Source: Shewanella metallivivens (lineage in GTDB: Bacteria; Pseudomonadota; Gammaproteobacteria; Enterobacterales; Shewanellaceae). Taken from it: DNA of 64,000 nucleotides. Position numbers and translations under genes: made by a program. The notes under the pieces were generated by a model. The model saw only the letters and a program-made list of their open reading frames with translations, was not told where the DNA came from and ran no database searches. The stretch spans positions 62,001 to 126,000 of the forward strand of contig NZ_JAQQPZ010000007.1 in assembly GCF_028750675.1 (NCBI RefSeq), written 5' to 3'. Of the stretch, positions 54,216 to 63,934 are shown in pieces; within the stretch, counting starts at the first letter, position 1, and the number at the start of each line of letters is the position of its first letter.

Positions 54216-55430
54216 ATGAGTACAATTGAATCAATCACCTTAATGCTAGCCCTAGTCTATAGCACCAGCTTATTATACTGGGGTGGCAAAAAATGGGGCG
54301 CATTGGTCAGCGGAGCATTATTGCTCGGCGCGACTATCGCGAGTTTTTTTTGGCCACTATTACTTATTTTGCTGGGCGCAGTAGTCGTTGTGACCACACT
54401 AGGTCAATACCAACCTGCCTTCGCTAAGGCTGAAGGCAGACCGAATAAAATACGCGAGATTTGCCAACATTTTTTTGCCCTTTCCATGTTATTAGTTGGT
54501 GTGCAATATGCCATTAACGCAGCAATGCTGTATGCAGGAGAAACCCCTTGGTTAATGCGACCTGATGTAGGAGATGCATTTTTACCCATAGCTGGCGGCA
54601 TTGAACTGAAAGCCATTTTAACGTTAGGGTTATGGGATCAAAACCATCCTGCAGCGGTGGTGATGCTGTGTGTCGTATTATTAACAGGGCTTATTTGCAA
54701 ACGCGCTTTTTGTGGCTGGGCTTGCCCATTAGGCTTAGCGGGTGAATACTTTTATAAACTCAGAAAACGTTTTATCTCTGCAGAACTTCTGCCACCAGCA
54801 TGGATAGACTGGCCACTGAGAATGCTTAAATACTTATTATTAGCCGCCCTTGTGTATTTGGTCATTTCAATGCCAACAGCAAGTCTTCCGAATTACTTAA
54901 CAGGCAACTACCACAAGGTAGCAGACTTAAAAATGGCAGTGTTTTTTATGATGCCATCAATGGTTGCCTTGATCGGCTTCAGTATCATCTTTGCGTTAGC
55001 AGCTTGGCGTCGTCAAGGGTTTTGTCGCTACATTTGCCCTTACGGCGCGATGTTAGGCATAGTGAGCTTTTTGAGTCCGTTTAAAATTCGCCGTAATACA
55101 CAACATTGTCTAATTGAAACTAAAGGCATGAGTTGTGATAAATGTACCCGAGCATGCCCTGCGAATATATCAGTTCATACTCAAAAAAATATCCACTCAG
55201 ACGAATGCCAAGCCTGTATGCGTTGTATGTCAGCTTGCCCTAAAAAAGAGGCACTGCAATTTAGCACTCGTAATGGCATTAAACTTTCTGCCAGAGGATT
55301 AATGATCTTATTGTTTACGCTGATGTTTATGGTGCCATTATTTGCCTATGTCAGCGGTTATTGGCACAGCCAAACCCCTCAAGAGATAAAGATGGAGCTG
55401 ATACAAAAGTTAGATCGTATCGGTCATTAG
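54216..55430 (+). CDS. NapH/CcoG/NosR-like membrane polyferredoxin
   Basis: The 404-residue protein has about eight membrane segments, with two CxxxCP motifs next to them (CGWACPLG at 166-173 and CRYICPYG at 270-277) and two ferredoxin-type [4Fe-4S] motifs (CDKCTRACP at 307-315 and CQACMRCMSACP at 331-342). This plan is shared by NapH, CcoG and the C-terminal part of NosR, which move electrons between the quinone pool and periplasmic reductases or maturation systems. No partner reductase is near. It lies 155 bp downstream of the CooA-like gene on the same strand, and a shared regulatory link is an inference. Confidence 0.88.
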   Translation: MSTIESITLMLALVYSTSLLYWGGKKWGALVSGALLLGATIASFFWPLLLILLGAVVVVTTLGQYQPAFAKAEGRPNKIREICQHFFALSMLLVGVQYAINAAMLYAGETPWLMRPDVGDAFLPIAGGIELKAILTLGLWDQNHPAAVVMLCVVLLTGLICKRAFCGWACPLGLAGEYFYKLRKRFISAELLPPAWIDWPLRMLKYLLLAALVYLVISMPTASLPNYLTGNYHKVADLKMAVFFMMPSMVALIGFSIIFALAAWRRQGFCRYICPYGAMLGIVSFLSPFKIRRNTQHCLIETKGMSCDKCTRACPANISVHTQKNIHSDECQACMRCMSACPKKEALQFSTRNGIKLSARGLMILLFTLMFMVPLFAYVSGYWHSQTPQEIKMELIQKLDRIGH

Positions 55431-55732
55431 CCTCTACTTTAACTCCCCCTTAACGATTATGACTAAGCCAGCGTCAATCCAACTGGTTTACTTAACCGTT
55501 GAGGGGCTTTCTTAAACAAAAATCCGCCTTTTAATTTTCATTGCATTTAACGCTACAAAGACAACTGAACGATTTATCATTCGATTTTGGGTGGGTATGC
55601 ACAGGTGAGGCCTCAAAAAAAACTTAGTCATATTTCAAATACTAAGGCCTAGTTATTATTTGATGTCTGTAACCCTATGTCGCCAATCTGCTCAATGTTA
55701 TTGCTTGATAACACTTTCAACTAAACGCCAAC
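55431..55732. other. Intergenic region, no recognised feature
   Basis: The gap lies between the convergent polyferredoxin gene and galU. Apart from the galU terminator at its end, no repeat or ORF was found. Confidence 0.5.
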
Positions 55733-55765
55733 AAAAAAGCCAACTTACAACGTAAATTGGCTTTT
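55733..55765 (-). terminator. Terminator after galU
   Basis: AAAAGCCAA pairs with TTGGCTTTT, with an inner TTAC/GTAA extension interrupted by one base. On the minus strand a T-run follows. It closes the cysD-to-galU cluster. Confidence 0.75.
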
Positions 55766-55789
55766 ATCATTTAGCACTAAACAATACTG

Positions 55790-56668
55790 TTAAAACATAC
55801 CTTCAATACGTTCTTTAAATTCTTTACCTAGTTTAGGATCGCGTAAGCCATATTCAACAAAAGCAGCCATATAACCCACTTTATCGCCACAATCATGTGA
55901 CTTACCGGTCATATTAAAGGCTTCGACGGTATCTTGCTCAATCAACATGTCAATCGCATCCGTTAATTGAATTTCATCCCCTGCACCGGCTGGGGTTTTA
56001 GCTAATAAGCGCCAAATTTTTTCTGAAAGAACATACCGACCAACAACCGCTAAGTTAGATGGCGCTTCACCAATCGCAGGTTTTTCAACCATGGCACTGA
56101 TTTTAGCTGAATCACCTGGAGCAATCTCCACGCCATTGCAATCGGCAATACCATATTTGTTCACTTGATCATCAGGGACAGGAGCCACCATAATTTGGCT
56201 GGCAAACGTCGCTTTATATCGAGCAATCATAGAAGCTAAGTTTTCATTTTTTTGATCAGCGGTGTACTCATCTAAAATCACATCAGGTAACACCACCGCA
56301 AAGGGGTTATTGCCAATACAAGGGTAAGCGCATAATACAGCATGCCCCAATCCTTTTGCTTCACCTTGACGCACGTGCATAATAGTCACATCTTTCGGAC
56401 AAATAGCCTGAACTTCTTCAAGCAACTGGCGCTTTACACGTTTTTCTAATGTAGATTCGAGTTCGTAAGACTTATCAAAGTGGTTTTCGATGGCGTTTTT
56501 ACTGGCATGAGTAACTAATACAATCTGTTTTACACCGGCGGCAACACATTCATTTACAATGTATTGAATCAATGGCTTATCAACAATTGGTAACATCTCT
56601 TTTGGGATTGCCTTCGTCGCAGGCAACATTCGTGTACCCAACCCCGCAACAGGGATAACAACTTTCAT
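55790..56668 (-). CDS. galU: UTP-glucose-1-phosphate uridylyltransferase
   Basis: The 292-residue protein has the nucleotidyltransferase signature [29 protein letters not shown], with the later [17 protein letters not shown] and MVEKP motifs. It makes UDP-glucose, the precursor of UDP-glucuronate, UDP-galactose and cell-surface glycans. AAGGAG precedes the ATG. It is the last gene of the leftward cluster, 11 bp behind the epimerase gene. Confidence 0.95.
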   Translation of the reverse strand: MKVVIPVAGLGTRMLPATKAIPKEMLPIVDKPLIQYIVNECVAAGVKQIVLVTHASKNAIENHFDKSYELESTLEKRVKRQLLEEVQAICPKDVTIMHVRQGEAKGLGHAVLCAYPCIGNNPFAVVLPDVILDEYTADQKNENLASMIARYKATFASQIMVAPVPDDQVNKYGIADCNGVEIAPGDSAKISAMVEKPAIGEAPSNLAVVGRYVLSEKIWRLLAKTPAGAGDEIQLTDAIDMLIEQDTVEAFNMTGKSHDCGDKVGYMAAFVEYGLRDPKLGKEFKERIEGMF

Positions 56669-56679
56669 CTCAACTCCTT

Positions 56680-57687
56680 TTAAAGGTTATAATACTCTTT
56701 ATACCAACTCACAAACTTCGCAATTCCCTCTCGGATATCTGTTGTCGGCCTATAATCAATTAAATCGAACAACTCACTTGAGTCAGCCCAAGTGGCATGA
56801 ACATCACCAGACTGTAATGGCATCATATTTTTAACCGCTTTAATGCCAATGATATCTTCAAGCGCCTCAACAAAATCCAATAACTTTACCGGTTTTCCAT
56901 TACCTAGATTATAAATTCGGTAAGGAGCACAACTATGAGACAAAGGATCATCACTCATACTCCAGTTATCATTTGCTTGAGGAATTTTATCTTGTACGCG
57001 AATAACCCCTTCAACAATATCATCGATAAAAGTGAAATCTCTACTTAAATCACCGAAATTATAGATATCAATTGGCTCACCACTTAAAATCGCTTTAGTA
57101 AATTTAAATAATGCCATATCTGGGCGCCCCCAAGGGCCATACACAGTAAAAAACCGTAACCCAGTGGTAGGCAAGCCATATAAATGAGAATAGCTATGAC
57201 TCATTAGTTCGTTAGCTTTTTTCGTTGCGGCGTAAAGCGAAATCGGATGATCGACACTTTGTTGAGTCGTAAAAGGAATGTTATCGTTTAATCCATAAAC
57301 AGAACTCGATGACGCATAAACAAGATGCTCTATTTTATGATGACGGCAAGCCTCTAATATTGCTAAATGGCCCACTAAATTACTTTCAGCAAACACCATA
57401 GGCTGCTCATGCGAATACCTTACCCCTGCTTGCGCCGCAAGGTGAATAACCCGATCAAATCGGTGTGCTGCAAACAACCCATTGAGTTTAACGCTATCAG
57501 CTAAATCGAGTGTCACAAATGAAAATGATAAATCATGGCCAATATTAGCCAATCTTGCATGCTTTAAACCAACATCATAATATTCATTAAGGTTATCAAC
57601 ACCAACAACATCATGCCCAGCTAAACATAGGGCTTTGCATACGCCAGAACCAATAAACCCCGCCGCACCGGTGACTAAAAACTTCAT
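56680..57687 (-). CDS. UDP-glucuronate 4-epimerase (NAD-dependent SDR family)
   Basis: The 335-residue protein has the Rossmann motif [11 protein letters not shown], the catalytic YAATK (Tyr and Lys), SSSSVYG, and the segments [26 protein letters not shown] and [14 protein letters not shown], which are typical of UDP-GlcA 4-epimerases (Cap1J/LpsL type). It interconverts UDP-glucuronate and UDP-galacturonate. UDP-glucose dehydrogenase, which would feed it, is not in the window. The next gene, galU, supplies UDP-glucose. Confidence 0.92.
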   Translation of the reverse strand: MKFLVTGAAGFIGSGVCKALCLAGHDVVGVDNLNEYYDVGLKHARLANIGHDLSFSFVTLDLADSVKLNGLFAAHRFDRVIHLAAQAGVRYSHEQPMVFAESNLVGHLAILEACRHHKIEHLVYASSSSVYGLNDNIPFTTQQSVDHPISLYAATKKANELMSHSYSHLYGLPTTGLRFFTVYGPWGRPDMALFKFTKAILSGEPIDIYNFGDLSRDFTFIDDIVEGVIRVQDKIPQANDNWSMSDDPLSHSCAPYRIYNLGNGKPVKLLDFVEALEDIIGIKAVKNMMPLQSGDVHATWADSSELFDLIDYRPTTDIREGIAKFVSWYKEYYNL

Positions 57688-57719
57688 ACAAACTCACTTA
57701 AAAATTGGTTCATCAGCGC

Positions 57720-57998
57720 CTATAAACGATACGTGCGACTAATAATGTCACCACTCTTAGCATCAATGAGAGAGATCGAAATGGAGCACGGCAACACTTC
57801 AACATCCCAATAAACGCTCCACCCTAAAAACTCTCTACGCGAGATATTCGGGTTTAACACCGGGAATTGATATTCTTCAGCACACATCAATAGCTCACAG
57901 CAATAATCAAATACATCATCTGTCGAATTGAATTGTCCATCTACAGCTAAATGATGTGTTACGCTACGAGCAATATCATCAATAAAATGAATCAACAT
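57720..57998 (-). CDS. Hypothetical protein, 92 aa, adjoining the DHH gene
   Basis: I do not recognise the family. The protein is acidic and soluble, with an aromatic-rich centre (FLGWSVYWDVEVLP). Its ATG directly follows the TAG of the DHH phosphoesterase gene, which suggests coupling, although its own ribosome-binding site is weak. Being held between the DHH and epimerase genes suggests it belongs to the same operon. No function can be given. Confidence 0.7.
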   Translation of the reverse strand: MLIHFIDDIARSVTHHLAVDGQFNSTDDVFDYCCELLMCAEEYQFPVLNPNISRREFLGWSVYWDVEVLPCSISISLIDAKSGDIISRTYRL

Positions 57999-58967
57999 CT
58001 AAGTTATTTGTCCAGAATAATAACGTTCAGTGACCGAGATAAACTGTTTAACATCATCTTTTGCTAATGCGTTAATACCCGCGGCGGCAGCTCGACCACC
58101 TCCAGTAGCAAATTGGCTACAAATATCACCCGCACCTTGCTTGTTATTTAATGGTGCTCTCAAAGAAACAGTGTATGTATTGTCAGCATTTAATGTTAAC
58201 ACACCATTAGCACGATCAGGTGTTTGGTTCGCCAAATGATTACCGTATACACCACTAACACGCCTTGCCCAAGGTAAGTCTGGTAATTCAAACAAGGCAA
58301 AATGCTCGCCTTCGTAACGAGGTGCAATCGCTAATGCATTGGCCATATCAGCCTCGTAAGCATCATGTAACACCCAATATGGAGAGCGCTTGTCAGTAAA
58401 CAAATCAAAAGGTGAAGGGTAATTTAGTAAAGATTGATACAGTGCGGCTGGATGAAAATGTAAATCCTCCACACATGAGCCATAACCATTATAATTGATT
58501 AAAATACCCAGTTGTTTTAACTGTTCAGATTGCTCTTTACTCAAACCTGCTTCTTGGCTCAGTTGGTCAGCTTTGGTAAATAAGTTATCACCATAAGCGG
58601 CCGTTATCGCCCACAAACGAAACTGACCATCAAGCCATTTATCAACCAGTAAGCCTGTACAAACATTAGGATCTAAATCAATCAGTGCATTAAGGTGAGC
58701 AGCATCAGGAATATCACCGCTACGATGATGGTCAGCATAAAAAACCTTTACGCCTGAATCCAGCAACTTAACCAATGCGCTAATGTTTTTCTCCATTGAA
58801 ATATCCAATACCACCACTTCATCGGTATCAACAACAGGTACTGTTTTCAACAGTTCAATATCGCGCTTAACCCCTGTAATTAATTTATTGTTAGCGGGCT
58901 GAGCCAAACGCAGTTGTAAGAGCGAAATAATGCCATCTGCATCACCATTAAACACATCGTAATTCAT
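57999..58967 (-). CDS. DHH/DHHA1-family phosphoesterase
   Basis: The 322-residue protein has FNGDADGIISLLQL (DxDG motif I), VVLDIS, the signature YADHHRSG (DHH motif) and a C-terminal DHHA1-like FATGGGRAAAAGINAL. The family includes NrnA-type enzymes that hydrolyse nanoRNA and pAp (3'-phosphoadenosine 5'-phosphate), RecJ and phosphodiesterases. It lies 37 bp after cysC on the same strand. Because CysC makes PAPS, whose use releases pAp, a pAp phosphatase role is attractive but inferred. AGGC precedes the ATG. Confidence 0.88.
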   Translation of the reverse strand: MNYDVFNGDADGIISLLQLRLAQPANNKLITGVKRDIELLKTVPVVDTDEVVVLDISMEKNISALVKLLDSGVKVFYADHHRSGDIPDAAHLNALIDLDPNVCTGLLVDKWLDGQFRLWAITAAYGDNLFTKADQLSQEAGLSKEQSEQLKQLGILINYNGYGSCVEDLHFHPAALYQSLLNYPSPFDLFTDKRSPYWVLHDAYEADMANALAIAPRYEGEHFALFELPDLPWARRVSGVYGNHLANQTPDRANGVLTLNADNTYTVSLRAPLNNKQGAGDICSQFATGGGRAAAAGINALAKDDVKQFISVTERYYSGQIT

Positions 58968-59004
58968 AATATAAGCCTAAATAACATATATATACATCGC
59001 TAAG

Positions 59005-59646
59005 TTAGCGGGCGATAAAACCTTTTTCAATAAGATACTCAACAACCTGTGATGCACAGTGCTCAATAGAGCCCAATGCCGTTTGCACATGTACTTCAGG
59101 CGAAACCGGAGCATCATAAGTTGAATCGATACCAGTAAAGTTTTTAATCTCGCCTGCGCGCGCCTTCTTATAAAGCCCTTTAGGATCTCGGCTTTCACAA
59201 ACATCGATAGGAGTATCAATAAAGACTTCAACAAATGTCCCTTCAGGCAATAAATCTCTCACCATTTGTCTGTCGGCTAAAAAAGGCGAAATAAATGCAG
59301 TTGAGACAATAAGGCCAGCATCGGCAAACAGTTTAGACACTTCGCCAATACGACGGATGTTTTCAACCCGGTCGTTATCCGTAAAGCTCAAGTCACCATT
59401 TAGCCCATGACGAACATTATCGCCATCCAGTACATAGGTTTTACACCCCAAATCAAACAACATTTTATCAACGGCATTCGCCACGGTAGACTTACCCGAA
59501 CCACTTAATCCGGTATACCAAAGCACCACAGGTTTGTGGCCGTTAGCGCTGACTCGTTGCTCGGGAGTCACACTGGCTTGATGCCAAACTACATCGGATG
59601 ATTTATCACCCGCTACATCGACATTTTTATAAGGCACATCTGACAT
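59005..59646 (-). CDS. cysC: Adenylylsulfate (APS) kinase
   Basis: The 213-residue protein has the P-loop [45 protein letters not shown] and the [19 protein letters not shown] lid motif. It phosphorylates APS to PAPS with ATP. AGGA precedes the ATG. It lies 46 bp after the SLC13 permease gene. No sulfotransferase or PAPS reductase is in the window. Confidence 0.95.
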   Translation of the reverse strand: MSDVPYKNVDVAGDKSSDVVWHQASVTPEQRVSANGHKPVVLWYTGLSGSGKSTVANAVDKMLFDLGCKTYVLDGDNVRHGLNGDLSFTDNDRVENIRRIGEVSKLFADAGLIVSTAFISPFLADRQMVRDLLPEGTFVEVFIDTPIDVCESRDPKGLYKKARAGEIKNFTGIDSTYDAPVSPEVHVQTALGSIEHCASQVVEYLIEKGFIAR

Positions 59647-59692
59647 TGATTAATCCTATAGTACTAACTTAACTTTAGTACTTTGTTAAACA

Positions 59693-61420
59693 TTAAAACG
59701 GAAATACGATGGGTACCATAAACAACACCACCGCGCCATAAACAAGACTGACAGGCAAACCAACTTTAACAAAGTCAGCTAAACGGTAATTACCCGCGTT
59801 AAACACCATTAAATTGGTTTGATAACCATAAGGGCTAATAAAACTACCACTTGCAGCAAAGGCAACTGTCATGACAAAGGGCAAAACATCCACCCCAAAT
59901 CCTAATGCGACACTATAGCCAATAGGAAACATTAATGCCGCGGCGGCATTATTCGTCACCAACTCTGTCATCAACCATGTCACAACATAAACTAAAACTA
60001 GTGCCATAAACACGTAACCAGGGTCATTAAATTGCTTAATCCACTCACCTAATAACTCAACAACACCAGAGTTCACCAATGCATTCGACAACAAAATAGC
60101 CGATGACACCACCAGCCAGATATCAATAGGAAAACGCCTCAGCAACTCATTGGCGGTTAAACATTTAGCAAATAATAAACTGCCAAGTAAAAGCACCAAC
60201 CCTTCTAATAAATCTACAGCGCCAATCGCTGCTAAAGCAATGATGGAAATAAAGCCACCAATCGATAACCAAGCCCGCCAACCATTAATTCTGCTTTCAG
60301 GTTCAACACCGGACAACACAAGAAAGTTTTTACTGATATTGGTACGGGTACGGTAGTCTTCACCAACCGCTAAAACTAAAAAATCACCGGCGCGAATAAC
60401 CACCTCACCGAGTTTACCAGACACCTGCTCACCATCACGGCGTATTGCGACAACAGCGGCATCAAACAATGCCCTAAAACCAATATTCTTTAACGTTTGC
60501 CCTGTAATGATACTCTCTTGTCTAACGACGACTTCAGTTAAATTACTGTCTAACGAGCCACTCTTTTCAGCAAAAATCTCTAAACCAGAAAACTGGCCAA
60601 GCTGCAAAAGCTTAGTCACTTCGCCACAAAAAATAAGCCTATCATTAACTTGAATCACTTCTGTTGGTGCAACAGGGCTAATTAGGCGACCTTGGCGCAC
60701 CACTTCAACTAAAAATAATGACTCTAAATGCCTTAAACCATTCACTTCAACTGAGCGACCAACCAGCTCAGAGCCCTCAAGAACTTTGGCATCAATAAAA
60801 TACCCAGCAGAACTTGCTTTTTCTTGGGCAATATCAGGCAGAAATCGTGTGCAAAAAAACATCACAATACCGCAAGTGAGCACTAAAACCGCCCCCACAG
60901 CAGTAAAAGAGAAAAAAGACAACGACCGCCCCGAAGCCTCAATATACATCGAGTTAACAATTAAATTGGTCGAGGTACCAATTAATGTCAATGTACCACC
61001 AAGGATAGAAGCATAAGACAAAGGAAGTAATAACCGACTGGCAAAATGATGAGGGTTATTTCTAATGGGAGATAATAAGGTCGCGACAACGGCCGTGTTA
61101 TTTAAAATAGACGAAAACAATGTCGTTATACCAAACAACCTCAACCAAGTTGAATGATAATTATTGACAATAATTTTTGAGGCGATAATACGGAGTAAAC
61201 GAGTTTTTTCTAGCGCTAGGGAGCACAACACCAATAAGATTAACGTCACCAGCCCAGGGTTTGCAATACTGGTCAACAATTGAGTTTTTGTCACCAAATT
61301 ACAACCGATTAAGGCGACCAATGTACCGCCAAATACAGCAACAGGACGACTTTGTAATACAATTAACCCGGTAACAGTTAATGCAAAAATCAGTAATGTT
61401 AGATAAGCATCTAATGACAT
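59693..61420 (-). CDS. SLC13/DASS-family permease with two TrkA-C (RCK_C) domains, probable sulfate transporter
   Basis: The 575-residue protein has about 12 membrane segments, broken by a cytoplasmic insert (about 200-380) holding two RCK_C-like repeats (GSELVGRSVEVNGLR with VNDRLIFCG; TGQTLKNIGFRALFDA with AGDFLVLAVG). SLC13 hallmark LIGTSTNLIVNSM and the C-terminal TNNAAAALMFPI and SFISPYGYQTNLMV pseudo-repeats are present. Its position between cysN and cysC makes sulfate the likely substrate. The ATG at MSLDAY was chosen over one five codons earlier, with GGTGA before it. Confidence 0.9.
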   Translation of the reverse strand: MSLDAYLTLLIFALTVTGLIVLQSRPVAVFGGTLVALIGCNLVTKTQLLTSIANPGLVTLILLVLCSLALEKTRLLRIIASKIIVNNYHSTWLRLFGITTLFSSILNNTAVVATLLSPIRNNPHHFASRLLLPLSYASILGGTLTLIGTSTNLIVNSMYIEASGRSLSFFSFTAVGAVLVLTCGIVMFFCTRFLPDIAQEKASSAGYFIDAKVLEGSELVGRSVEVNGLRHLESLFLVEVVRQGRLISPVAPTEVIQVNDRLIFCGEVTKLLQLGQFSGLEIFAEKSGSLDSNLTEVVVRQESIITGQTLKNIGFRALFDAAVVAIRRDGEQVSGKLGEVVIRAGDFLVLAVGEDYRTRTNISKNFLVLSGVEPESRINGWRAWLSIGGFISIIALAAIGAVDLLEGLVLLLGSLLFAKCLTANELLRRFPIDIWLVVSSAILLSNALVNSGVVELLGEWIKQFNDPGYVFMALVLVYVVTWLMTELVTNNAAAALMFPIGYSVALGFGVDVLPFVMTVAFAASGSFISPYGYQTNLMVFNAGNYRLADFVKVGLPVSLVYGAVVLFMVPIVFPF

Positions 61421-61457
61421 GAAATATATCACCATCCATAGCTAAAAATTAACTCGT

Positions 61458-61487
61458 AAAAAACAGGCTGTAAGTTTCCTTACAGCC
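61458..61487 (-). terminator. Hairpin with T-tract between cysN and the permease gene
   Basis: In the transcript GGCTGTAAG and CTTACAGCC form a 9-bp stem closed by a GAAA tetraloop and followed by TGTTTTTT. This is a full intrinsic terminator inside a cluster whose genes otherwise lie close together. Confidence 0.8.
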
Positions 61488-61516
61488 CGATATTTTAGCG
61501 ACAAAACACTCGTTAA

Positions 61517-62923
61517 TTAACGAATAACTTTGGCATCCCAGTGAGGATAATGCTTACGTACCAGTGCATTAAATTCAACTTCAAAAGCAGAATACTGGCT
61601 ATCAGACTTGCTAGACTTAGCATCTAATGGCTTACGTATCATGCCTGCACCCACTGTAACATTGGTTAAACGATCAATGATAATAAATGCACCCGTATTG
61701 CGATTCACATCATACTCGTCAAACTGCACTGCAGCGGTAAGCGCAAAATGACAATTACCAATTTCGTTTAAGTTCAACTGCGAGGCTTCTTGCTGCTCAA
61801 GTGTATTGACGTCAACTTTATAATTAACCGTTTCAACATGGCCAAATACTGACTTACTGCCCACTTTAATCGCATACTCACGGTCAACGTGCAGTGGCTC
61901 TTCAGTCATCCACACCACATCGGCTTCAAAGTGGCTAGATGAATGCGGTTTTTGATGAGGACGAACCAGCATGTCGCCACGGCTCACATCAATTTCATCT
62001 TCTAATGTCAGAGTAATAGCCATACCTGCGCTGGCTTTTTCAATATCACCATCAAACGTCACAATTGATTTAACTTTGCTTTCTTTGCCTGATGGCAATG
62101 AAGCAACGGTGTCACCCACACGAATATCACCCGCACCTATCGTGCCGCAGAAACCACGAAAATCAAGATTTGGACGGTTTACATATTGCACCTGTAGTCT
62201 AAAAGCATCGCTTTTAGCACGGGTAACAGATACCGTGTTTAATAGTTTCATTAATGTAGAACCAGGATACCAAGGCATCTTATCGCTCTCATTAACAACA
62301 TTATCACCACGTAAAGCAGAAATAGGCACAAAGCGCACATCTTCAAAACACAAGTCTTCAGCAAACTCGCGGTAGTCTTTTTTAATGTTTTGATATACCG
62401 ACTGCTCGTAATCTACCGCATCCATTTTGTTGATTGCGACAACCACATGCTTAATGCCTAATAAAGAACAAATGTAACTATGACGACGGGTTTGAACCTG
62501 CACACCATGGCGGGCATCAATTAGAATAATCGCCAAATCACAAGTTGAAGCACCTGTCGCCATATTGCGAGTATATTGCTCATGGCCAGGGGTATCAGCA
62601 ATAATAAATTTACGTTGCTCAGTGGCAAAGTAACGATACGCTACATCAATGGTAATTCCCTGCTCACGCTCAGACTGTAAACCATCAACCAATAACGCTA
62701 AGTCAAATGCTTCATCTGTGGTATTAAAGCGCTTAGAATCTTTCTCGATAGCCGCCATCTGATCTTCAAAAATCATTTTGCTGTCAAACAACAAGCGACC
62801 AATCAGGGTAGATTTACCATCATCAACACTGCCGCAGGTTAAAATGCGTAGCATGTCTTTGTTTTCATGAACTTTTAAATAAGCTTCAATATCCGAAGCA
62901 ATTAGAGCTGTACTTGTAGACAT
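61517..62923 (-). CDS. cysN: Sulfate adenylyltransferase subunit 1 (GTPase)
   Basis: The 468-residue protein is an EF-Tu-like GTPase with P-loop [19 protein letters not shown], the switch motif [12 protein letters not shown], and NKMD. It hydrolyses GTP to drive APS formation by CysD. A trailing CysC kinase domain, found in CysNC fusions, is absent because cysC is separate here. AAGGA precedes the ATG. It starts 102 bp after cysD. Confidence 0.96.
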   Translation of the reverse strand: MSTSTALIASDIEAYLKVHENKDMLRILTCGSVDDGKSTLIGRLLFDSKMIFEDQMAAIEKDSKRFNTTDEAFDLALLVDGLQSEREQGITIDVAYRYFATEQRKFIIADTPGHEQYTRNMATGASTCDLAIILIDARHGVQVQTRRHSYICSLLGIKHVVVAINKMDAVDYEQSVYQNIKKDYREFAEDLCFEDVRFVPISALRGDNVVNESDKMPWYPGSTLMKLLNTVSVTRAKSDAFRLQVQYVNRPNLDFRGFCGTIGAGDIRVGDTVASLPSGKESKVKSIVTFDGDIEKASAGMAITLTLEDEIDVSRGDMLVRPHQKPHSSSHFEADVVWMTEEPLHVDREYAIKVGSKSVFGHVETVNYKVDVNTLEQQEASQLNLNEIGNCHFALTAAVQFDEYDVNRNTGAFIIIDRLTNVTVGAGMIRKPLDAKSSKSDSQYSAFEVEFNALVRKHYPHWDAKVIR

Positions 62924-63025
62924 CTGTATATCCTTAATCTTGCATACTCCCAGTTTTTACTGGGTCATAAAAATGTTTTGTTTGCTGACGTAAGCAACAA
63001 ACAACAAAAATTACGCCAATAAAAA
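62924..63025 (-). other. cysD-cysN intercistronic segment with two hairpins
   Basis: CCCAG/CTGGG (about 62950-62966) and a longer imperfect stem around TTGTTTGCT and AGCAACAAACAA (about 62974-63003) are visible. Neither has a good T-tract, so they may be RNA processing or stability elements. Confidence 0.4.
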
Positions 63026-63934
63026 TTAGAAGTAACCTTCCATTTTTTTCTTTTCCATTGAGCCAGCAGAGTCATTATCGATGACGCGACCTTGACGCTC
63101 AGATGTCGTACACAACAACATTTCTTGAATAATTTCTGGCAAGGTTTGCGCAACAGATTCAACAGCACCTGTTAATGGGTAGCAACCTAATGTTCTAAAG
63201 CGAACCATTTTATTTTCAGCCACTTCGCCTTCGTTAAGCTCCATACGCTCATCATCAACCATGATCAATGTACCATCACGCTTAACCACAGGACGTTCTT
63301 TGGCAAAATACAACTCAGGGATTTCAATCCCTTCTAAATAGATGTATTGCCAAATATCCAACTCAGTCCAGTTCGATAATGGGAAAACACGAATACTCTC
63401 ACCTTTATCAACTTTACCGTTATAAATGTTCCATAATTCAGGGCGTTGATTTTTAGGGTCCCAACGGTGCTTGCTATCACGGAATGAATACACACGCTCC
63501 TTTGCACGAGACTTCTCTTCATCACGACGAGCCCCGCCAAATGCAGCGTCAAAACCATGCATATCAAGCGCTTGTTTTAAGCCTTCAGTCTTCATGATAT
63601 CAGTATGCTTAGCACTACCGTGTACAAATGGGCTAATGCCCATCTCTAAACCACGTGGGTTTTTGTGCACAATCAAATCAAAGCCATACTTTTTAGCCAT
63701 GTTGTCTCTAAACTGGATCATTTCTTTAAACTTCCAGTTTGTATCCACATGCATCAACGGAAATGGAATTTTACCGGGGTAAAACGCTTTGCGCGCAAGG
63801 TGCAACAACACTGAAGAATCCTTACCCACTGAATACAGCATCACTGGATTATCAAACTCTGCGGCAACTTCTCGCATAATATGAATAGATTCGGCTTCAA
63901 GTGCTTTTAAATGGGTCAATCTTTCTTCATTCAT
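63026..63934 (-). CDS. cysD: Sulfate adenylyltransferase subunit 2
   Basis: The 302-residue protein (from [16 protein letters not shown]) has the PP-loop-like [42 protein letters not shown] and [12 protein letters not shown] motifs of CysD. It adenylates sulfate to APS with CysN. A start four codons upstream (TTG or the preceding codon) overlaps the only Shine-Dalgarno-like AGGA, so the exact start is uncertain. It is the first gene of the leftward cluster, and its promoter lies at or beyond the window edge. Confidence 0.94.
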   Translation of the reverse strand: MNEERLTHLKALEAESIHIMREVAAEFDNPVMLYSVGKDSSVLLHLARKAFYPGKIPFPLMHVDTNWKFKEMIQFRDNMAKKYGFDLIVHKNPRGLEMGISPFVHGSAKHTDIMKTEGLKQALDMHGFDAAFGGARRDEEKSRAKERVYSFRDSKHRWDPKNQRPELWNIYNGKVDKGESIRVFPLSNWTELDIWQYIYLEGIEIPELYFAKERPVVKRDGTLIMVDDERMELNEGEVAENKMVRFRTLGCYPLTGAVESVAQTLPEIIQEMLLCTTSERQGRVIDNDSAGSMEKKKMEGYF

